Shown here: positions 29,060 to 33,299 of the stretch, piece after piece
Layout: every line of letters starts with the position of its first letter
How positions within the stretch are numbered: position 1 is the stretch's first letter
Source: a virus
Reading direction: 5' to 3' (one strand)
Length of the DNA stretch: 33,299 nucleotides
Virus record (IMG/VR): IMGVR_UViG_3300013101_000047
Location: 1 to 33,299 of that record
Notes under the pieces: generated by a model
Seen by the model: the letters and a program-made list of their open reading frames with translations, nothing else
What the model was told of the DNA's origin: nothing
The model's database searches: none
Translations under genes and position numbers: made by a program

Positions 29060-29097
29060 AACATACCTCTGCCGTTCCTATACGTCAAGTCAATCTA
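29060..29097 (-). promoter_or_regulatory. Accessory promoter P7 (ncRNA)
   Basis: On the minus strand TAGATTGACTTGACG carries the -35 (29088-29083). A 17-base spacer and -10 TATGTT (29065-29060) follow. The predicted +1 at 29053 is the G of a GTG, but the frame it opens does not look coding. A short hairpin (AGGCCG/CGGCCT) overlapping the terminase stop lies just upstream. Confidence 0.8.
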
Positions 29098-29128
29098 TCC
29101 GAAAGTTTCAGGTTTCTTTTCAGGCCGG

Positions 29129-30574
29129 TCAACGGCCTCGCCACTTCGACGTAGCGGCAGCGGTCTCCGGGGCGGCGACGATGCCAGCCTGCGTCGACCG
29201 ACAGGCCCACGCCATAGCACCAGCGACGAACGAATCCGGCGGGTGGTTCGCTCGGCCGGACCCGTACAGGTCAGCGACCGTCGTGTAGCGATGCTCGTCG
29301 TAGGCGAAACGGATCCTCGGATACAGAATGGCGCCGTCCTCGATGGCGGCGGTGTAGTCGGAGAACAACCCTGCTCGGCGTTGCCCTGCCATCACGATCC
29401 CGTCCGGCGTGTAACCGCCCTTCGTGAACTCGAGGTAGTCGTCGATGACGTCACCGACGCCGGTCGAGTCGTGGGCGGTCGTCAACTGGCGTCGCACGTC
29501 GTCGACACCGGGCGTGTAGTCCGAGAGGCGGTCCTCGTAGGCTTCGACCATGACAGGCCAGCGGCGGCGGCCGAGGCGTTGCCAGGCGACGCACAACCAG
29601 ACGCCGTCCTCCCGGATGCGGAACGTGGCGATGACGGTCCAGTCCTGCTCCTTCGCCCAGTCGACTCCGGTGTAGTAGATAGCGCCGTCGATCGGTTCCT
29701 CGATGACGATCAACTCGCCTTCCGCTCCCTCGAACACTCCGAGCGCCGGGTCGAAGGCTTCCTCGATGGCTTCGAAGTCGACGGCTCGGCCCTCGACGTT
29801 GGGTTCTTGGAGTTCGTATTCGACGTCCCACATGTGCTGCGGGATGCGTCCCTTCGTCGATACGATCTCGTCGTCGGCGAGCCAGCCGCCGGGGTTCGTT
29901 GCGCGGGACTCTCGGTAGCACCACTCGTAGATGGGCCAGCCCTTCTCCGGCGCGAGTTCCTCGAGGATGTACGAGAACGTCTTGTTGGGGTAGTGGTGCG
30001 TCGACGAGATGGTGGTCTGCGACGGGATGCCGGGCGTGCCGATCGGCTGGCCGAGCGCCGACTCGAATACGAACTGGTCCATCTCGTCAGCCTCGTCCAA
30101 GCGGAGCCGCTCCGGGTGGGGTCCTCGAGCGGACTTTGTGGAAGCGGCGAGGACAGAGATGTGGCCGCCGTTGTTGAGCGTCGTCTCCCGGTGCGTCGGG
30201 TCGGAGGCGAGGAGGTCTGCTGGTGCGCCGTTCGTGTCCCACGCTCCCTTCGTGTACTCGTGGCCGAGTTTGGATTGGTCGAGGGACCCGCCGAGAAACG
30301 ACACCCTGGCGCCGAGGACGGAGATCTCGGTGAGCGACAGGTGCGCGAGGGTGAACGTCTTACCGGCGAGGCCTCGGGATGCTTTCCAGACGGTGACTGG
30401 GTAGCGGGCGAAGTAGGAGTCGGCGAACGCTGAGAACGGGGCGACGTGGTTGTCGCACACCTGGACCCTGGGGATCTCGATGCCCCACAGGTACCGGACG
30501 AGCCACCAGAGTTCGTTGTCGGTGGTGGGCCGGGCGATGACGTGTGCCCTGCGGCGTACCTCGGCGAGCGTCAC
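29129..30574 (-). CDS. Terminase large subunit
   Basis: A 481-residue DNA packaging motor. The ATPase domain has a Walker A-like KASRGLAGKT (64-73), Walker B RLRLDEADEMD with Asp160-Glu161, and a coupling STHHYP region. The nuclease domain has GVDWAKEQDW (Asp305), HDSTGVGD (Asp369) and HPPDSFVAGAMAW (Asp447). It starts at GTG 30574, whose GTGA overlaps the stop of a 22-codon frame. The same frame upstream (ASIYRRIPARIGQPEQVEP) looks protein-like but has no ATG or GTG. It docks on the portal, packages concatemeric DNA and cuts it. It is the last gene before the ncRNA unit. Confidence 0.93.
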   Translation of the reverse strand: MTLAEVRRRAHVIARPTTDNELWWLVRYLWGIEIPRVQVCDNHVAPFSAFADSYFARYPVTVWKASRGLAGKTFTLAHLSLTEISVLGARVSFLGGSLDQSKLGHEYTKGAWDTNGAPADLLASDPTHRETTLNNGGHISVLAASTKSARGPHPERLRLDEADEMDQFVFESALGQPIGTPGIPSQTTISSTHHYPNKTFSYILEELAPEKGWPIYEWCYRESRATNPGGWLADDEIVSTKGRIPQHMWDVEYELQEPNVEGRAVDFEAIEEAFDPALGVFEGAEGELIVIEEPIDGAIYYTGVDWAKEQDWTVIATFRIREDGVWLCVAWQRLGRRRWPVMVEAYEDRLSDYTPGVDDVRRQLTTAHDSTGVGDVIDDYLEFTKGGYTPDGIVMAGQRRAGLFSDYTAAIEDGAILYPRIRFAYDEHRYTTVADLYGSGRANHPPDSFVAGAMAWACRSTQAGIVAAPETAAATSKWRGR

Positions 30575-30639
30575 AGGCTCGACCTGTTCGGGCTGCCCGA
30601 TGCGGGCGGGGATGCGCCGGTAGATGCTGGCCGCATCAT
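30571..30639 (-). CDS. Possible 22-residue coupling peptide before terminase
   Basis: This tiny frame starts at ATG 30639, overlapping the previous stop as ATGA, and ends in TGA, which overlaps the GTG start of the terminase gene (GTGA). The peptide MMRPASTGASPPASGSPNRS plus SL has no recognisable fold. Its likely role, if translated, is to carry ribosomes from the upstream gene to the terminase start. It may also simply mark a frame change in the terminase N-terminus. Confidence 0.35.
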   Translation of the reverse strand: MMRPASTGASPPASGSPNRSSL

Positions 30640-30854
30640 CCGTCCTCGGTCGTCTGGCCTCGCAGCCGGGGAAAGCGGGCGGGGTTGTAGCGGGCGTGTG
30701 CGCCGCAGAACGGTCCCTGGTTGTACCTCGAGAGTGTCGTGCCGCACTCTGGGCAACTCCGTTCAGAGTCGTAGGAGCGGGCGAGCGTCCTGTTGGCCGT
30801 GCCGGGCCGGGCGACTCTCCTGATGTACTGCGGTGATGCGGGGACGTCGCTCAT
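30636..30854 (-). CDS. Small zinc-binding protein (CxxC...CxxH)
   Basis: A 72-residue basic protein. The core CPECGTTLSRYNQGPFCGAH (about 35-54) gives CxxC and CxxH ligands and the LSRYNQG signature seen in many small actinobacterial and phage zinc proteins. ATG at 30854 overlaps the methyltransferase stop as ATGA. Between methyltransferase and terminase it may act in DNA metabolism, but no specific function is known. Confidence 0.65.
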   Translation of the reverse strand: MSDVPASPQYIRRVARPGTANRTLARSYDSERSCPECGTTLSRYNQGPFCGAHARYNPARFPRLRGQTTEDG

Positions 30855-31342
30855 ACGGTCCAGCCGAGGTCGGCGTTGCGGACGGCGAGCGTCGCTTCTT
30901 CTCCCCAGGCGGCGAGCGCCGATGGGAACGTGGCCTTGTCGATAGCGGTGCCGTGCCGGTTCATGAAGCGGAGTCGGCCTCGGATGAAGCAGACGGTGTC
31001 GGCTCGGGTGATCTGGTCCTGCCACCAGACGGTGGAGGTGTCGCAGCGGACGAGAGCGACGCCGTTGCCGTGGTCGGCGAGCCTGCCGAGCCATTCGGTC
31101 GGGTTGGAGTAGGGCGGGTTCAACCAGACGAGGCCGTGCCAGGCTTGGCGGAGGCCGTCGTCCTTCCACGAGTAGTGGTTGCGGGCCGGGACCCAGGGGA
31201 TGCCGCCGGGGATGGTCGCCGGGTCCAGGTCGAAGGTCAGACCGAGCGCCAGGAAGATGTGCGGCGGCGTGTACCACTCGTCGCTCGAGTCGGGTTCGAC
31301 CCGTACCGGGATCGGCCCTTCGAGTTGTAAGCGGTCGCTCAT
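30851..31342 (-). CDS. Phage-type DNA N6-adenine methyltransferase
   Basis: A 163-residue protein of the small phage Dam-like family. DEWYTPPHIFLALGLTFDLD (21-40) forms the start of the AdoMet-binding region. WLNPPYS (NPPY at 75-78) is the catalytic motif of N6-adenine methyltransferases. LVRCDTSTVWWQ and IRGRLRFMN follow in family order. It would methylate adenine in phage DNA, protecting it from restriction or marking it for packaging; the target sequence is unknown. ATG at 31342 follows GAGGAAC and overlaps the previous stop. The longer in-frame extension is rejected as low-quality sequence. Confidence 0.85.
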   Translation of the reverse strand: MSDRLQLEGPIPVRVEPDSSDEWYTPPHIFLALGLTFDLDPATIPGGIPWVPARNHYSWKDDGLRQAWHGLVWLNPPYSNPTEWLGRLADHGNGVALVRCDTSTVWWQDQITRADTVCFIRGRLRFMNRHGTAIDKATFPSALAAWGEEATLAVRNADLGWTV

Positions 31343-31587
31343 AGGTTCCTCGGGTTGACGTCGGTGAGGTCGACGGATCCGACTGCTCCACAGAGACACC
31401 AGCGGGCGGAGCGGCGTTGGGCGGCTCCGTAGCCTCCGTGGTAGAAGAGCGCTGGTTGCGTGTGGGTGGCTTCGAACCAGGTGCCGCACCAGACGCAGGT
31501 CGGGGCGTCGACGACGGCGATGGCGGTGCTGCCGGTCCAGCGGCGTTTCGGTTCGACGGCGTAGAGCCGGGCGGCGGGCGGTGGCAT
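31339..31587 (-). CDS. Small cysteine-rich protein
   Basis: An 82-residue protein with CVWC (about 31-34) and CLC (about 63-65) elements and a basic, aromatic core (YAVEPKRRWTGSTAIAVVDA, then HGGYGAAQRRSARW). It may bind one zinc ion through these cysteines. ATG at 31587 has no good ribosome-binding site. Its stop overlaps the methyltransferase start as ATGA. It lies just after the second intergenic repeat module. No family is recognised. Confidence 0.55.
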   Translation of the reverse strand: MPPPAARLYAVEPKRRWTGSTAIAVVDAPTCVWCGTWFEATHTQPALFYHGGYGAAQRRSARWCLCGAVGSVDLTDVNPRNL

Positions 31588-31656
31588 GATGTTTCGATGA
31601 TACCGACGATGGGCGATGCGCGCGCTATCCCGCGTCGTCGGCGTCGGCCGGGCCGG

Positions 31657-31789
31657 ATAATGGCGATGATGCCGGATGCAGGGATTATCGGAGATCATGG
31701 GCCGGATAATGCTTCGATGATCTTTCCGAGCGGAGAGCGCCGACGTTGCCCTGTGCGGGCCGGGGACGTGCCGGGGCGGTCGGTAGCCC
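31657..31789 (-). repeat. Intergenic repeat module, copy 2
   Basis: This gene-free stretch carries block B (GATGATGCCGGA, then GGGATTATCGGAGATCAT, about 31667-31699) and block A (GAGAGCGCCGACGTTGCCC..., then GGTCGGTAGCCCA, about 31733-31789). Both recur at 13081-13200 in the opposite order. Several CCGGATAAT/GATNATC-type motifs are scattered from 31590 on. It lies between TerS and the small cysteine protein gene. Confidence 0.5.
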
Positions 31790-31790
31790 A

Positions 31791-32435
31791 TCACTTCGAA
31801 CCGTCCGGCAGCCGGGGCACAGTGTCCGGGTCCAGGCCTTGTGCCAGGATCAGAGCGTCGACGTACTCTTCCGACGTTCCTCCGCCGACAGTGAAGATCA
31901 CGTCGTCCCGCTGCTTCGACGTGGCCGTCAGGATCGCGGTGACTCTCGGGGCGTCCAAGCCGAGCAGGTCGCCTCGCCGTATCTGGATCTTCATGATGCG
32001 GTCGTAGTAGTGCAACTTGCTCCGACCGGACGGGTCCCGCTGTAGCGCCATCCGGATCCGGTACTCGTCCTCGCGCAGCGATTGGAGTTCCTCGATAGCC
32101 TCGTCGGCGATAGCGTCCAACTGGTCGTCGCGCCACTGGTCCCGGACGGCGGTGACGTCCTTGTAGAGCGTGTCCATCGATATGTCGAGTTGCTCGGCGA
32201 TGACACGGTGCGGGACCTTCGAGCGCAGCAACTGGGCGACGTCGACCCGGCGGGCGGCGATCTCGTCCTGCCGGGTCCTCGAGTGTTGAGCGGCGGCTGC
32301 CTTCTGGCGCGAGTACTTGTCCGGGTCCAGGCCGGACGCCTTGTAGGCGGCGACCCTTCCACGGACCTTCTCGCCTCCCGGCGTGCGATACCAGCCGCCT
32401 CCCAGGACGGCCGGTTCAGTCGGTTTCTTGACCAT
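31791..32435 (-). CDS. Terminase small subunit
   Basis: A 214-residue protein. After a basic N-terminus (RGRVAAYKASGLDPDKYSRQ) a helix-turn-helix is visible at about 60-98 (VDVAQLLRSKVPHRVIAEQL, then DISMDTLYKDV). A coiled-coil segment (AIADEAIEELQSLREDEYRI) and the RRGDLLGLDAP element (153-163) common in TerS proteins follow. It recognises the packaging site and presents it to the large subunit. ATG at 32435 overlaps the preceding gene by 20 bases. The methyltransferase and two small zinc proteins separate it from TerL. Confidence 0.8.
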   Translation of the reverse strand: MVKKPTEPAVLGGGWYRTPGGEKVRGRVAAYKASGLDPDKYSRQKAAAAQHSRTRQDEIAARRVDVAQLLRSKVPHRVIAEQLDISMDTLYKDVTAVRDQWRDDQLDAIADEAIEELQSLREDEYRIRMALQRDPSGRSKLHYYDRIMKIQIRRGDLLGLDAPRVTAILTATSKQRDDVIFTVGGGTSEEYVDALILAQGLDPDTVPRLPDGSK

Positions 32436-32991
32436 CGTCTGTCTCGTGCCTTATCGATACGTCAGCGGCGGGCGGGTTGTACATGCGGTCCACGCTAGTG
32501 AGAGCGACGACGCGCGTCTCTCCGGCGTCGACCGGGGCGGAGCCTTCCTGGGGGACGATGCCTGCCATGCGTGCCCGGACGAGGTAGAGGCCGTGGACGA
32601 CGGGGAGCGTGTGGATGACGGGGTATTGCGACGGTGCGTGGTCGGCGACGGTGTCGTAGTAGCGGCCGTCGTCGTCAAGGCGTCCCGCCCATCCTCTAGC
32701 GCCGGACGGGATGGTGTAGATGAGTGTGCCCATGCCCTCGGGGCGGGCGGAGTCGAGCGACCCGACGATCGATGCGGCGGTGCGGAGGACCGCTGAGAGT
32801 TCTACGAGCCGGTCGGTGTCTCGGCAGTCCGGTACCTCTCGGCCGGATGCGTATGTCTTCATCTTCCAGCCGGGGTCGTACCAGTCGGGTGGCTGCCACT
32901 TATAGATGAACAGCGACTCGTCCCTGGCGGGGTCAGAGAGCGTTTCGAAGTCGTCTGCTAGGGCGTCGAGCTCTCTTCTCAGATCAGGCAT
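32416..32991 (-). CDS. Uncharacterised protein upstream of terminase
   Basis: A 191-residue protein (start MPDLRRELDALADDFETLSD). An initial helix is followed by aromatic-rich segments (WQPPDWYDPGWKMKTYAS, TLIYTIPSGARGWAGRLDDD) and strands (VIHTLPVVHGLYLVRARMAG). No domain is recognised. It overlaps neighbours at both ends (8 and 20 bases) and is transcribed toward the packaging genes. It may be an early or packaging accessory protein; no evidence for either. Confidence 0.6.
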   Translation of the reverse strand: MPDLRRELDALADDFETLSDPARDESLFIYKWQPPDWYDPGWKMKTYASGREVPDCRDTDRLVELSAVLRTAASIVGSLDSARPEGMGTLIYTIPSGARGWAGRLDDDGRYYDTVADHAPSQYPVIHTLPVVHGLYLVRARMAGIVPQEGSAPVDAGETRVVALTSVDRMYNPPAADVSIRHETDDGQETD

Positions 32992-33241
32992 CGTCGTCTC
33001 CTATCGCTTTCATGATCTCGTCGGTGTAGTCCCTGCCCTCGGCTTCGATCTCGTCGTCACTCATGCCGCTGTTCCAGGCAGCCATGTTGTTGCCGAGTCG
33101 GACGGCGCTCGTCACGAGTTCCTGGATCGCTTCGCGGTCGACGGTGACAGGAACCAGATGGCCCATGTAAGTGCCGCCATTCATGGCCTGCATCCTGCCC
33201 TCGACCATCTGCGTCTTGGTCAGCCGGTACAGGCCGCTCAT
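32984..33241 (-). CDS. Small uncharacterised protein
   Basis: An 85-residue protein (start MSGLYRLTKTQMVEGRMQAM; end EGRDYTDEIMKAIGDDDA), mainly helical and acidic toward the end. ATG at 33241 overlaps the previous stop as ATGA; the Arg-rich in-frame extension to 33280 is rejected. The stop overlaps the next gene. No family is recognised. Confidence 0.55.
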   Translation of the reverse strand: MSGLYRLTKTQMVEGRMQAMNGGTYMGHLVPVTVDREAIQELVTSAVRLGNNMAAWNSGMSDDEIEAEGRDYTDEIMKAIGDDDA

Positions 33242-33299
33242 GGCTCGGCCTCTCCGTACGCGACGCTCTCGTCGAGGCAATAGATGGCGGGTTCGAGCC
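33238..33299 (-). CDS. 3' end of a gene entering from the right, partial
   Basis: The last about 20 codons (ending LEPAIYCLDESVAYGEAEP) of a gene whose stop overlaps the next start as ATGA. The frame is open to the window edge. Too short to classify. Confidence 0.45.
   Translation of the reverse strand, partial: LEPAIYCLDESVAYGEAEP

Noticed and set aside
28877-30433. A 518-codon plus-strand frame opposite the terminase gene
   Set aside because: It is antisense to a clear terminase, lacks a ribosome-binding site and has Arg/Val/Asp composition typical of high-GC shadow frames.

Overview
The window is part of the genome of a tailed double-stranded DNA phage (or prophage) with a long non-contractile tail, most likely infecting a high-GC Gram-positive actinobacterium. 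The evidence is high GC with strongly GC-biased third codon positions, tightly packed genes with ATGA/TGATG overlaps, a complete siphovirus packaging/head/neck/tail order, a 1090-residue tape measure protein, and several small genes of actinophage style. I see no integrase, repressor, lysis or replication gene here, so lifestyle cannot be read from this window.

Nearly everything is on the minus strand and reads from right to left. 33.3-31.3 kb: small genes, terminase small subunit (TerS), a zinc-binding protein and a phage-type adenine methyltransferase. 30.9-29.1 kb: a small zinc protein, a possible coupling peptide and terminase large subunit (TerL). 29.05-28.1 kb: about 0.95 kb without a credible protein gene, starting exactly at a strong predicted promoter and ending in a tRNA-like element; I read it as a large structured non-coding RNA. 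28.1-23.9 kb: accessory ('moron') genes with their own sigma70-like promoters, including an operon with an XRE regulator, a queuosine-precursor-type membrane transporter and a DpdA-like DNA guanine transglycosylase. 23.8-14.8 kb: portal, two large beta-rich virion proteins, fiber-like and other small structural genes, and the Mu F-like head morphogenesis protein. 14.8-13.3 kb: a tRNA(CAU) and another moron operon. 13.0-7.3 kb: XkdF-type protease, scaffold, decoration protein, major capsid protein, neck and tail-completion genes. 7.2-5.4 kb: a plus-strand accessory cassette inserted between head/neck and tail genes. 5.2-0 kb: major tail protein, tail assembly chaperones, tape measure and the start of a distal-tail protein.

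Two promoter classes can be read directly. Seven copies of a TAGATWGACTTGAC-type element with a 17-18 bp spacer and a TA-N3-T minus-10 precede every accessory unit. In six of the seven an ATG or GTG lies exactly at the predicted +1, and in five of those it is in frame with a second start preceded by a GGAGCCACC-type ribosome-binding site. A different element, GGCACR-N24-TACCAT, sits upstream of the protease, the 816-residue virion protein and the major tail gene and looks like the late-gene promoter. A weaker relative precedes the portal gene.

The most notable biology is a probable salvage-type 7-deazaguanine DNA hypermodification pair (transporter plus transglycosylase), the large candidate ncRNA with its tRNA-like 3' end, and the leaderless promoter family that organises the accessory genes. 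All functional calls come from reading protein patterns by eye; no database search was run.
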